Of a stretch of 64,000 nt of DNA, positions 26,674 through 35,249 are shown piece after piece. Below the pieces are notes generated by a model. It had not been told where the DNA came from. It saw only the letters and a list, made by a program, of their open reading frames with translations, and searched no databases. This DNA is from Comamonas sp. lk. GTDB lineage: Bacteria; Pseudomonadota; Gammaproteobacteria; Burkholderiales; Burkholderiaceae_C. The stretch spans positions 1-64,000 of the forward strand of contig CAMELV010000017.1 in assembly GCA_945925985.1 (NCBI GenBank), in the 5' to 3' direction. The position numbers and the translations under genes were made by a program. How positions within the stretch are numbered: position 1 is the first letter of the stretch; each line of letters starts with the position of its first letter.

Positions 26674-27942
26674 ATGAGCAAACCATTTTCCAATGTTCGG
26701 GTAATTGATTTCACCCAGTTTTTGGCTGGGCCCTTCGCCACCCAGCAGTTGGGATTGATGGGCGCAGATGTCATCAAGATCGAGCCCTTGGTTGGAGACG
26801 ACGTACGCAGGTCTGCGCTCCCCAAGAGCCGAGAATGGACTGAGCGCAACCTGTCGCCCGGCTTCATGGCCAACAACGCCAACAAGCGCAGCCTGACACT
26901 GGATCTTCGCAAACCCGAAGCGGTCGAGGTGGTCAAGCGCTTGGTCGCTAGGGCCGATGTGGTCTGCGAAAACTACCGGCCGGGCGTGATGGACCGTCTG
27001 GGGCTAGGCTACGAGGAGCTCTCCGCCATCAATCCCACACTGATTTATTGCGGTATGTCAGGGTTCGGACGCGTCGGGCCTGAAAGCAGGACGGCAAGCT
27101 TTGACGGAAAGATTCAAGCCATGTGCGGATTGATGACCATGACCGGCGACCCGGCTGGTGGCCCTATGCGTGCCGGCATCGCCCTGGCCGACCTGACAAC
27201 CGGCCTAAATGCGGCGCTGGCCATGGCGAGTGCATTGTTCCAGCGAACGCATACCGGCAAGGGGCAGTTCATTGACGTGGCGATGTTCGACAGCATGCTC
27301 AACCTAATGGCCGGCCACGTGGCTGAATACACGGTGGTAGGGCACCATCAGCAGCAGTATGGCAACCTGTCGGTCAGCCGCAAAGCGACTGCGGACCGCT
27401 TCAAATGCGGTGACGGGTTCCTGGTGCTGGCGGTTCTGACGGAGAAGCAGTTCGCTTCGCTGATGGCCACGCTTGGGCATCCACAAGCCGTGGATGACCC
27501 CCGCTTCGGCAGTTGGGCAGCCCGGACGGAGAACCAGGCAGCTTTGCGCCACCTGATCGAAAGTTCCATGGCGCTGGGCTCGCCTGAGGACTGGGCTCAC
27601 AAGCTGACGGCGGCCGACGTACCCTGCTCCAACATTTTGAGCCTGGCCCAGGCCATAGAGCACGAGCAGGTGAAGCACCGCAAGGTCATTCAGACGGTCG
27701 AGACTCCCTACGGCCCAGTGCGCCTTGCCGGTTCAGGTTTCGAGATGGCACATGGCAGCAGCAGCATTGACAGACCACCGCCCAAGTTGGGGCAGCACAA
27801 CGAAGAGCTCCTGCGCGAGCTTGGTTATGCGGACGCGGAAATCGTTAGCTTGCGACAGGCCGGGGTTACCGCGAAACCAGAGCCAGAAGGGTTGTGCGCT
27901 GAATCGGTCACAAGGACACCGCCGAACCCGCCCACTCGGTAG
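26674..27942 (+). CDS. Class III CoA-transferase (CaiB/BaiF family) 1
   Basis: A 422-residue family III CoA-transferase that moves CoA between carboxylic acids through a mixed-anhydride on an aspartate. The N-terminal fold VRVIDFTQFLAGPFATQQL, the core KRSLTLDLRKPEA, and the catalytic aspartate D144 in SFDGKIQAMCGLM are present. It probably forms an operon with the GrdB-like gene before it, suggesting the product of that enzyme is a carboxylate that is then activated. A second, diverged paralogue lies at 42252. Substrates unknown. Confidence 0.88.
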   Translation: MSKPFSNVRVIDFTQFLAGPFATQQLGLMGADVIKIEPLVGDDVRRSALPKSREWTERNLSPGFMANNANKRSLTLDLRKPEAVEVVKRLVARADVVCENYRPGVMDRLGLGYEELSAINPTLIYCGMSGFGRVGPESRTASFDGKIQAMCGLMTMTGDPAGGPMRAGIALADLTTGLNAALAMASALFQRTHTGKGQFIDVAMFDSMLNLMAGHVAEYTVVGHHQQQYGNLSVSRKATADRFKCGDGFLVLAVLTEKQFASLMATLGHPQAVDDPRFGSWAARTENQAALRHLIESSMALGSPEDWAHKLTAADVPCSNILSLAQAIEHEQVKHRKVIQTVETPYGPVRLAGSGFEMAHGSSSIDRPPPKLGQHNEELLRELGYADAEIVSLRQAGVTAKPEPEGLCAESVTRTPPNPPTR

Positions 27943-27960
27943 GTAAGGGCCGGGATGTGC

Positions 27961-28938
27961 TTACACCCGGTGGCAGGCCACGCGTTGCCCTCCCACATCC
28001 CTGAGCTGCGGTGCTTCGTCGCGGCAACGCGAGACCGCCTGCGGGCAGCGTGGATGAAACGCGCAACCGCTTGGCGGCGCCAGCGGTGAGGGCAGCTCAC
28101 CCTGGATTGGGATCACCTTGCGTTGCAGCGCCGGGTCAAGGGTAGGACTGGCTGACAGCAGGGCCTGGGTGTAGGGGTGCAGCGGTGTGGCGAACACAGA
28201 TTGACGGGTGCCGAACTCCACCACCTTGCCCAGATACATCACCAATACCTCGTGGGCCACATGCTCCACCACCGACAGGTTGTGCGAGATGAAGACATAG
28301 GCGGTGCCGAACTCCTCCTGCAGGTCCATGAACAGGTTCAGAATCTGGGCCTGGATTGATACATCCAGCGCCGATACTGGTTCGTCGGCGATCACCACCG
28401 CAGGGTTCAGGGCCATGGCGCGAGCAATGGCAATGCGCTGACGCTGGCCGCCTGAGAACATGTGCGGGAAACGGTCGGCTTGCTCCTTGCGCAGCCCCAC
28501 CTGCTGCATTAGTGTATCGACGCGGTCGCGGCGCTCGGCGGCAGACTGACGCGTGTTGATGGCCAGCGGCTCGTCCAGGATGGCTGCCAGAGTTTTGCGT
28601 GGGTTTAGCGAGGAAAACGGATTCTGGAACACGATCTGCACACGCTGGCGCAGCAGCGCGTGCGCTTGTGGATCCATGCCAGTGATGTCCCGCCCATCCA
28701 CGACCAAGGTACCCGCCGTGGGCTGTTCAATCAAGGTCAGCAGGCGCGCCAGCGTGGTCTTGCCACAACCAGACTCGCCCACCACAGCCAACGTGCGACC
28801 AGCGCATAAAGTGAAATCTACGCCATCCAGCGCACGGACGGTCTGGGGCGCGCGCAGCCAGCCGTTTCTTAACGGATAGTGCTTCTGCAGGCCGCGAGCG
28901 TCGAGCACCGGGGGAATAGGAAGAGCAGGGATTACCAT
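27961..28938 (-). CDS. ABC importer 2 ATPase, DppF-like
   Basis: A 325-residue ATP-binding subunit with Walker A GESGCGKTTLAR near 55, signature [14 protein letters not shown] and Walker B VIADEPVSALD. The C-terminal zinc-like motif of the oligopeptide importer family, with cysteines in GCAFHPRCPQAVSRC, is present. It starts 3 bases after the DppD-like ATPase gene ends and closes ABC operon 2, which converges on CoA-transferase 1 with an 18-base gap. Confidence 0.93.
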   Translation of the reverse strand: MVIPALPIPPVLDARGLQKHYPLRNGWLRAPQTVRALDGVDFTLCAGRTLAVVGESGCGKTTLARLLTLIEQPTAGTLVVDGRDITGMDPQAHALLRQRVQIVFQNPFSSLNPRKTLAAILDEPLAINTRQSAAERRDRVDTLMQQVGLRKEQADRFPHMFSGGQRQRIAIARAMALNPAVVIADEPVSALDVSIQAQILNLFMDLQEEFGTAYVFISHNLSVVEHVAHEVLVMYLGKVVEFGTRQSVFATPLHPYTQALLSASPTLDPALQRKVIPIQGELPSPLAPPSGCAFHPRCPQAVSRCRDEAPQLRDVGGQRVACHRV

Positions 28939-28941
28939 GGT

Positions 28942-29958
28942 TCAGGCATCGGGGGCGATGGCGGCTTCAGCGATGTCGAAGTGACAGGCCACCTGCCGCC
29001 CCTCTCCAATGTCGCGTGCCAGTGGGCGCTGTGCGCCGCAACGCCCTTGGACATGCGGGCAGCGTGGCGCCAGAAGGCAGCCGCTTGGCCGATCGTCCAC
29101 GCCGGGCACGACACCAGGCAGTGCCAGCAGCCGCTCACGCCCGCGACTGCTTTCGGGCAGCGCTTGCATCAAAGCGCGGGTATAGGGATGCTGGGGCGAG
29201 CGAAAGATCCCGGGGGGGCGACCGGACTCTACCGCCTGCCCGGCATACATCACCACCACCCGGTCTGCCACGCTGGACACGAGCGCCAAGTCGTGGCTGA
29301 TCAGAAGCAGTGTGAGATTTCGCTCGCGCTGCAGGCGCCGTAACACGGCCATGATTTGAGCCTGAATGGTCACATCCAGCGCCGTGGTAGGTTCGTCGGC
29401 GATCAAAAGGCTCGGGTTGCGCGACAAGGCCATGGCGATCATGATGCGTTGGCACATGCCGCCCGAGAGGTGGTGCGGGTAGGCGTCCATCCGGGCGACC
29501 GGGTCTGGTATCTCCACCAAGCGTAACAGCTCGAGCGCACGGTCGCGCAGTTGTGCGCGCGACATGCGGCCTTGCAACGCCAGGGTCTCGGTGAGTTGCT
29601 CCCCGACACGGTAGCACGGGTCCAGGCTGGCCATTGGGTCTTGGAAGATCATGCCCACGTGTTCACCAATAAAACGGTGGCGCTGGCGCAAGGACATGGC
29701 TTGCAAGTCAGTTCCTGCAATCGAGAGATGGTCCGCGCTGACGCGGCCATTGGCGTCGACCAAGCCCATGATGGCCATCATTGCCACGCTCTTGCCCGAG
29801 CCGGATTCGCCTACCAGCCCCAGCACCTCACCCCGTGCGATGTCCAGGTCCAGGCTTTCGACAGCCACCATGGGTTTGTCCAATGCGCCGAAATGCACGT
29901 TCAGGTTGCGAACATGGAGCATGGGGGCCACGGCTGTAGATGCTCGGGCGTCAACCAT
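28942..29958 (-). CDS. ABC importer 2 ATPase, DppD-like
   Basis: A 338-residue ATP-binding subunit: Walker [13 protein letters not shown] near 53, signature [15 protein letters not shown] (a methionine-cysteine pair replaces the more common Q), Walker [12 protein letters not shown]. It has the same C-terminal cysteine tail as its partner ([15 protein letters not shown]). It overlaps the upstream permease gene by 8 bases, indicating coupled translation. Confidence 0.93.
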   Translation of the reverse strand: MVDARASTAVAPMLHVRNLNVHFGALDKPMVAVESLDLDIARGEVLGLVGESGSGKSVAMMAIMGLVDANGRVSADHLSIAGTDLQAMSLRQRHRFIGEHVGMIFQDPMASLDPCYRVGEQLTETLALQGRMSRAQLRDRALELLRLVEIPDPVARMDAYPHHLSGGMCQRIMIAMALSRNPSLLIADEPTTALDVTIQAQIMAVLRRLQRERNLTLLLISHDLALVSSVADRVVVMYAGQAVESGRPPGIFRSPQHPYTRALMQALPESSRGRERLLALPGVVPGVDDRPSGCLLAPRCPHVQGRCGAQRPLARDIGEGRQVACHFDIAEAAIAPDA

Positions 29959-30802
29959 GATGCTTCAGCCGTGGATCCAGCGCATCACGCAGTCCGTCAC
30001 CCAGCAGATTGATGGCGATAACGGTCACCAAGATGGCCAACCCTGGCAGCGTCACCAGCCAGGGTGCTGTTTCTATGAAACCACGCGAGCTTGCCAACAT
30101 GGTCCCCCACTCAGCCGTGGGCGGCTGGGCGCCTAGTCCGAGAAAGCCCAGCGCTGCCGCCTCCAGGACCGCGCTTGAAAATCCCAAGGTGCCCTGCACA
30201 ATGACCGGCGCCGCACAGTTGCGTAAGACCGTATCGAACATCAGGCGTGTTTTACTGGCGCCGCACTGCCGTGCCGCAGCCACGTAGTCACGTGACATTT
30301 CCATCTGCGCCGAGGCGCGCACCAGCCGCACGAACGGCGGCAGCATCACCAAGGCGATCGCCAGTACCGTATTGACGAGGCCCGGGCCAAGGATGGCCAC
30401 CACCGCAATGGCCAGCAGCAGGCCGGGGATAGCCACCAGCAGGTCAACGGTGCGCCCTATCACGATGGACATCCACCCTGGAAAGAAGGCGGCGACCAGC
30501 CCCAGCAGGATGCCAGGGACCAAGGCCAACACCACCGAGGCGACTCCCACCGCCAGCGACACACGGGCCCCCCAGATAAGTCGCGAGAGCAGATCGCGAC
30601 CCAAGTCATCGGTTCCCAAGGGATAGCGCCAATCCCCACCAGACCAGACCGGTTTGGCAAGCAGCGCGTCACGGAACTGCTCCACCGGGTTGTGAGGCGC
30701 AATCCATGGCGCCAGCAGCGCGGTCAGCAGCAGTGCCACACACACGAACAGTCCGGCGGCGGCAGCTCTGCGCCGGACCAGCGAGTACCACAGTTCGCGC
30801 AT
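29951..30802 (-). CDS. ABC importer 2 permease, DppC-like
   Basis: A 283-residue inner-membrane permease beginning MRELWYSLVRRRAAAAGLF, with five to six helices. The ATPase-contact loop DYVAAARQCGASKTRLMFD lies near 180-200. The open frame extends 117 codons further upstream but those residues are shadow of the B-type permease gene, so ATG 30802 is used, 5 bases after that gene's stop. Confidence 0.9.
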   Translation of the reverse strand: MRELWYSLVRRRAAAAGLFVCVALLLTALLAPWIAPHNPVEQFRDALLAKPVWSGGDWRYPLGTDDLGRDLLSRLIWGARVSLAVGVASVVLALVPGILLGLVAAFFPGWMSIVIGRTVDLLVAIPGLLLAIAVVAILGPGLVNTVLAIALVMLPPFVRLVRASAQMEMSRDYVAAARQCGASKTRLMFDTVLRNCAAPVIVQGTLGFSSAVLEAAALGFLGLGAQPPTAEWGTMLASSRGFIETAPWLVTLPGLAILVTVIAINLLGDGLRDALDPRLKHHG

Positions 30803-30807
30803 ACCGG

Positions 30808-31839
30808 TCAGACCCTGGGGTGGCGTATACGCGGGTCGATGGCGCCGTAGAGCACATCCACCAGCAAGTTCACGGCGATCACCATCAACGCCGTCAGCAG
30901 GATACCGCCCTGCAGCACGGTGTAGTCGCGCTGGTAGATGGCGTCTACCAGCCAACGACCAATGCCGGGCCAAGAAAAAATGGTCTCTGTCAGAACCGCG
31001 CCGCCCAGCAAGGCACCGGTCTGCAGGCCGATCACCGTGACCACCGGAATCAATGCATTGCGCAGCGCGTGTTTCACCACCACGCGCCAGACCGGCAGTC
31101 CGCGCGCACGCGCCGCGCGTACGAATTCCAACGACAGGGTCTCGAGCAGGCAAGAGCGCGTCATTCGTGCCACGATCGCCATGGCATAGGTACCCAGCAC
31201 AAAACTTGGCATGACCAGGTGGCTGACTGCCGAGCGGAACGCACCTTTCTCGTCCGAGAGCAAGCTATCGATCAGCATGAAGCCGGTGCGCGCTGGTATG
31301 TCATAAATAACCGCCAGCCGACCCGACACAGGCAGCGCCAGCATCGGTATAAAGTCGCGCATCCAAACCGAAAAAAACATGATGGCCAGCAGGCCGGACC
31401 AATAAATGGGCATAGAGTGCCCAGTAAGAGACAAACCCATCAAGCCCTGGTCAAGCCAACTGCCCCGGCGTAGGGCCGCCAGGGTACCGATCAAAATGCC
31501 TCCCAAAGCAGAGATCAACAAGGCACAAAGCGCCAGTTCGACCGTGGCCGGGAACAGCGCAGCGAACTCGCTGACCACAGACTTGCGATTGACCAAGGAG
31601 GCTCCCAGTTCACCTCTGACCAGACGGCCAAGGTAGGAGAGGTATTGCAATGGCAGCGGTTGATCCAGCCCGAGTTGCTGCACCATCTTGGCGTGCGCTG
31701 CCTTGTCACTCATGCGCTCACCCAGCATGACCTCGACCGGATCGCCAGGCAGCAACCTGGCCAGCGCGAAGGCCAACACGGTGATGCCGATCACGGTAGG
31801 CACCGTCATGGCAATGCGACTCAGCACAAAACGCCACAC
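30808..31839 (-). CDS. ABC importer 2 permease, DppB-like
   Basis: A 343-residue inner-membrane permease: first helix MWRFVLSRIAMTVPTVIGI, periplasmic LLPGDPVEVMLGERM, and the contact loop FVRAARARGLPVWRVVVKH near 235-255. It pairs with the C-type permease encoded directly downstream, and it follows the binding protein gene by 51 bases. Confidence 0.93.
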   Translation of the reverse strand: MWRFVLSRIAMTVPTVIGITVLAFALARLLPGDPVEVMLGERMSDKAAHAKMVQQLGLDQPLPLQYLSYLGRLVRGELGASLVNRKSVVSEFAALFPATVELALCALLISALGGILIGTLAALRRGSWLDQGLMGLSLTGHSMPIYWSGLLAIMFFSVWMRDFIPMLALPVSGRLAVIYDIPARTGFMLIDSLLSDEKGAFRSAVSHLVMPSFVLGTYAMAIVARMTRSCLLETLSLEFVRAARARGLPVWRVVVKHALRNALIPVVTVIGLQTGALLGGAVLTETIFSWPGIGRWLVDAIYQRDYTVLQGGILLTALMVIAVNLLVDVLYGAIDPRIRHPRV

Positions 31840-31890
31840 AGGTGCTCTCCTAGATGAACGTCGAACTACAGGTCGTCGTCAGTGCTCAAC

Positions 31891-33474
31891 CTACTTCAGG
31901 TCGACCTGTTGCAGAATCGTGCGGGTCAGCGGGTCCATTTGGAAGTTGACCACTTCTTTGCGAACAGGTTTGTACTGCTTGGTGTGGGCGATCGGGATGT
32001 AAGGCATCTCTCGCTGGACGATGTCTGCCACCTGCCGGTACAACTTGGCGCGCTGGTCGTTGTTGGTGGTCGCACGAGCTTGTTCCAGCAGACCATCCAC
32101 TTCTTTGGTGCACCAGCGCGAGGGTGTCGGACGGCTGCAGGTGACCAGAGGCACAAAGAAGTTGTCTGGATCGGCGATGTCGGCCGCCCAGCCCAACAAG
32201 GCCACCGAGTGCTCGCCCGCCCGTACGCGCTTGAGGAACTCGCCCCACTCGATGTTCACCACTTTAACCGTGACGCCGACCTTGGCCCAGTCGGCTTGCA
32301 GCATTTCGGCGGTTTTCTTGGCGTCCGGGTTGTACTGGGCAGCAATCATTGGGGCCCAAACCTCTACCTCAAAACCGTTCGGGTACCCCGCAGCAGCCAG
32401 CATTTTCTTGGCCTGCTCAGGGTTGAAGGGGATCTCCTTCAGATCCGCAAAGTGGCCCAGCGTGTTGGGGGGCACTAACTGCGATGTCGCCATACCGATA
32501 CCCTGGTACACCGCCTGCAGCACGGCCTTGCGGTCAGACGCCTGGGCCAAGGCGTTACGCACATCCTTGTTGTCGAATGGCTTCTTCTCGGTGTTAAGGC
32601 CGATGTAGCCGATGTTCAGGCCGCCCACTTCCTGAAGAACCAGGTTGCTGTCGGCACGAATCGTGGCGAGATCCTGTGGGCGCGGGTTTGATCCAATGTG
32701 GCATTCGCCAACCTTGATCTTCTGCAGGCGGACCGCTGCATCCTTCACGGTCTGAATGACCAAGCGGTCGACCTTGGGCTTGCCGCCCCAGTATTGTGCG
32801 TTGGCATCGTAGCGGACCTGTGCATCCTTGTCGTAGCGGCGCATGATCCAGGGGCCGGTGCCAATCGGTTCGCTGTCAAGGTTGGCCAGTTTCCCGGCCT
32901 TTTGCAGCTGTTCGGCGTACTCCAGCGATGTAACGATGGATGTGACCATACCCAGGTTGGCCATGGTGGTGGCATCTGGGACCTTCAGGTTCAGTCGCAT
33001 GGTGTTGGCGTCGACCTTCTCAACCGAGGCAAGGTTCTTGGCCCAGCTGTTATACGGGTAGTTGCTCACGCCGTAGGCTTTGTTGAAGCCACTGTCGGTG
33101 TCTCGGTAGCGCTCCATCGAAAACACCACGTCGTCCACGGTCAGGTCACGCGTAGGCTTGAAATAGTCGGTGCTGTGAAACTTCACCCCTTTGCGAATGG
33201 TGAAGGTGTAAGCCTTTCCATCAGCGCTAACGGTCCATTTTTCTGCCAGTCCTGGGAGCAACTTAAGCGTGCCGGGCTCAAACTCCACCAGCCGATCGTA
33301 AATGGTCAGGCCGGCGGCATCGATGGTCTGGGTCGTTGTCCATCGCGGCATGTCGAAACCTTGCGGGTCTGACGGCGCGCAATAGACCAGCGTTTTGCTC
33401 TGCGCTGCGCATAGCGTGGCGCCGAGCGCCAGGGTAAGGCCCAGGGTTAACCTGGATAAACCGTTGAGTGTCAT
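31891..33474 (-). CDS. ABC importer 2 periplasmic binding protein (SBP_bac_5)
   Basis: A 527-residue binding protein with a Sec signal peptide (MTLNGLSRL... cut near CAA/QS at about 25). Family-5 features are FDMPRWTTTQTIDAAGLTIYDRL, KAYTFTIRKGVKFHSTDYF and EPIGTGPWIMRRYDKDAQV. Start ATG 33474 is chosen because TAGGAGACTT stands just before it, although the frame is open 26 codons further up through a palindrome. It leads ABC operon 2; two palindromes lie upstream. Ligand unknown. Confidence 0.92.
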   Translation of the reverse strand: MTLNGLSRLTLGLTLALGATLCAAQSKTLVYCAPSDPQGFDMPRWTTTQTIDAAGLTIYDRLVEFEPGTLKLLPGLAEKWTVSADGKAYTFTIRKGVKFHSTDYFKPTRDLTVDDVVFSMERYRDTDSGFNKAYGVSNYPYNSWAKNLASVEKVDANTMRLNLKVPDATTMANLGMVTSIVTSLEYAEQLQKAGKLANLDSEPIGTGPWIMRRYDKDAQVRYDANAQYWGGKPKVDRLVIQTVKDAAVRLQKIKVGECHIGSNPRPQDLATIRADSNLVLQEVGGLNIGYIGLNTEKKPFDNKDVRNALAQASDRKAVLQAVYQGIGMATSQLVPPNTLGHFADLKEIPFNPEQAKKMLAAAGYPNGFEVEVWAPMIAAQYNPDAKKTAEMLQADWAKVGVTVKVVNIEWGEFLKRVRAGEHSVALLGWAADIADPDNFFVPLVTCSRPTPSRWCTKEVDGLLEQARATTNNDQRAKLYRQVADIVQREMPYIPIAHTKQYKPVRKEVVNFQMDPLTRTILQQVDLK

Positions 33475-33531
33475 CGTGAAGTCTCCTAGTTGATCTACGC
33501 CATTCATTGACCCCGTTCCGGGTCCAAATAA

Positions 33532-33552
33532 ATGTTCCGCATAATGGAACAT
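33532..33552. promoter_or_regulatory. Palindromic operator candidate, ABC operon 2
   Basis: ATGTTCC and GGAACAT form a perfect inverted repeat with a 7-base spacer, 58 bases before the binding-protein start codon. A related half and spacing occur upstream of the GrdB-like gene near 25644-25662. Confidence 0.55.
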
Positions 33553-33584
33553 GCGTTCAATTATAAAGTATTTTAATTTTTTGC

Positions 33585-33603
33585 AAAGCTTAAGCTTTCA
33601 TAT
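33585..33603. promoter_or_regulatory. Shared palindrome AAAGCTTAAGCTTT, copy 1
   Basis: The 19 bases AAAGCTTAAGCTTTCATAT, with a perfect 14-base palindrome, are repeated exactly at 57524-57542. Here they lie about 110 bases upstream of the binding protein of ABC operon 2 and after the rhodanese gene stop. An identical copy at the other binding-protein gene points to one regulator, possibly a TetR protein. Confidence 0.6.
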
Positions 33604-33630
33604 TAAGTTGTCGCGTTACCCCTTATCAGT

Positions 33631-35235
33631 TCAGGTGTTCAGGTTGAATCTCAGATAGGGTTCCCGTTCAAGTTGTTGCAGCAGGTTGACTTCCCAGGTG
33701 AGGTATTGCTGCATCGCCTCCTGCACGCCCGTCCTGCGGGCATAGGGGGGATACCACATGTCATCGGTGGGCGTAAGGAGCAGGGGGTCGTCGTCACCGG
33801 TGCATCGCTCCACCGGCAGACCAGCAGCGCGCCAGGCTGCACGTCCGCCGGCCAGAACCCGTACATTCGACCAGCCTGCATCCATCGCATCCTGTGCGGC
33901 ATACCGAGAAACGCGGCCATCGGCGCACACAAAAACCAGGGGCGTGTGTACCTCGAATCGGCCCAGTGCATCCAGCAAACGTGAACGCATCGCATAGAAA
34001 GACCCCGGGATCCTGCCGGCACGGTACCAGTAACTCTCGCCGACATCGATCACCCGGGTGCCGGACGCGCCTGCATCCAACAGTGGTCGGAGTGCTGACG
34101 CCTCGAGCATGGGGGCAGTCAATCCCGACTCACCCAAGCAGGGAATCGCTACTGGACCTACCTCAAGTGGTCCGGCCAGACCGTCTCGCAGTACGTGGAC
34201 GTCCAGCCAGCCCATTTGTCGCATCCAGTGCGCGGTCATGACAGACTGCACGGCATGCTGGTCGACCAGCACGATCCGGGCGCCACGCACGGGCGCAAAC
34301 GTATCGGTAGCTTGCACCAGCTGACCACCGGGCGCGTTCAGACTGCCGGGCAGATGACCGGCCACAAAGGCATCTGCCAAACGCACATCAAAGACATAGG
34401 TTGTCCTGTCTGCTTGTGCCTGCATGGCTCTGACCTGTGCCAAGGTAACGAAGGACACCTGATGGCGCTTAGCAACTACATCCGCCAACGCAAGCGCCGC
34501 CTCCAAAGCTGACCCTACTGGTTCGGATACCATATTGTCCCGACCGTGTTCGGCAGGAAAGCCCGCCAGCTCCCATCCCATGGTGCCATTTTTCAGCGCA
34601 ACGACCGGGTTGGGGAGACCCGCATTGCGCAGGCTTTGGCAGCCGATGATTGAGCGAGTACGACCGGCGCAATTGACCACCACCGTGGTCGCGGGAGACC
34701 TCAGCAGGCCCGGAATTCGCAGCACCAATTCGGCGCCCGGGCAATCTGCGGCTCCGGGAATGCTGACTATTCGGTACTCATCTAAGGGACGCGCGTCGAC
34801 CACGACGATATCTCGTCCCTCCACCTGCCAACGCTTTAGCTCTTGCGGCTCAATGCGCGGCGTCTCGTGCGCATGTTCGACCATCTCGCCGAATGCCTTG
34901 GACGGTACATTGGTGCCAGAGAAGAGTTCATAACCGGCGGCCAGCCAAGCGGCTACGCCGCCCGAGAGAATATGCAAGCCCGTATAGCCATGGCTTGAGA
35001 GCTTGAACGCAGCGCGTTCACACGAACCGTCGCCATCATCCACTAAGACCAGCCGCACATCACGCCGTGGCAGCAAGGCAGGTATCCGGACCTCCAACTG
35101 GGCGAGCGGAATGTTGCTGGCAAGCAGAAGATGGGAGCGGGAAAACGGCCCACCATCACGTACGTCGATGAGCGCAATCTCGGCGCCGTCGCCAAGCCAG
35201 GCGCGCAGGGTAGTGGGTTCAATCAAGGAGATCAT
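33631..35235 (-). CDS. Four-domain rhodanese-like protein
   Basis: The 534 residues hold four rhodanese folds in tandem (about 1-110, 125-230, 260-350, 385-480). Only two have an active-site cysteine where sulphur is carried: C189 in VNCAGRTRS and C437 in VCADGRVSR. In the first and third domains that place reads VDDGDG and VDQHAV, so they are probably structural. It is cytoplasmic, with no signal. It follows the class III aminotransferase by 14 bases in the same direction. A role in sulphur transfer or sulphite/thiosulphate handling fits, but the acceptor is unknown. Confidence 0.85.
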   Translation of the reverse strand: MISLIEPTTLRAWLGDGAEIALIDVRDGGPFSRSHLLLASNIPLAQLEVRIPALLPRRDVRLVLVDDGDGSCERAAFKLSSHGYTGLHILSGGVAAWLAAGYELFSGTNVPSKAFGEMVEHAHETPRIEPQELKRWQVEGRDIVVVDARPLDEYRIVSIPGAADCPGAELVLRIPGLLRSPATTVVVNCAGRTRSIIGCQSLRNAGLPNPVVALKNGTMGWELAGFPAEHGRDNMVSEPVGSALEAALALADVVAKRHQVSFVTLAQVRAMQAQADRTTYVFDVRLADAFVAGHLPGSLNAPGGQLVQATDTFAPVRGARIVLVDQHAVQSVMTAHWMRQMGWLDVHVLRDGLAGPLEVGPVAIPCLGESGLTAPMLEASALRPLLDAGASGTRVIDVGESYWYRAGRIPGSFYAMRSRLLDALGRFEVHTPLVFVCADGRVSRYAAQDAMDAGWSNVRVLAGGRAAWRAAGLPVERCTGDDDPLLLTPTDDMWYPPYARRTGVQEAMQQYLTWEVNLLQQLEREPYLRFNLNT

Positions 35236-35249
35236 GGTTTTGTGATGGC

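Noticed and set aside
33475..33552. Start of the ABC 2 binding protein at 33552
   Set aside because: It would place the palindrome in the coding region and precede the signal peptide with 26 polar residues; TAGGAG before ATG 33474 decides the start.
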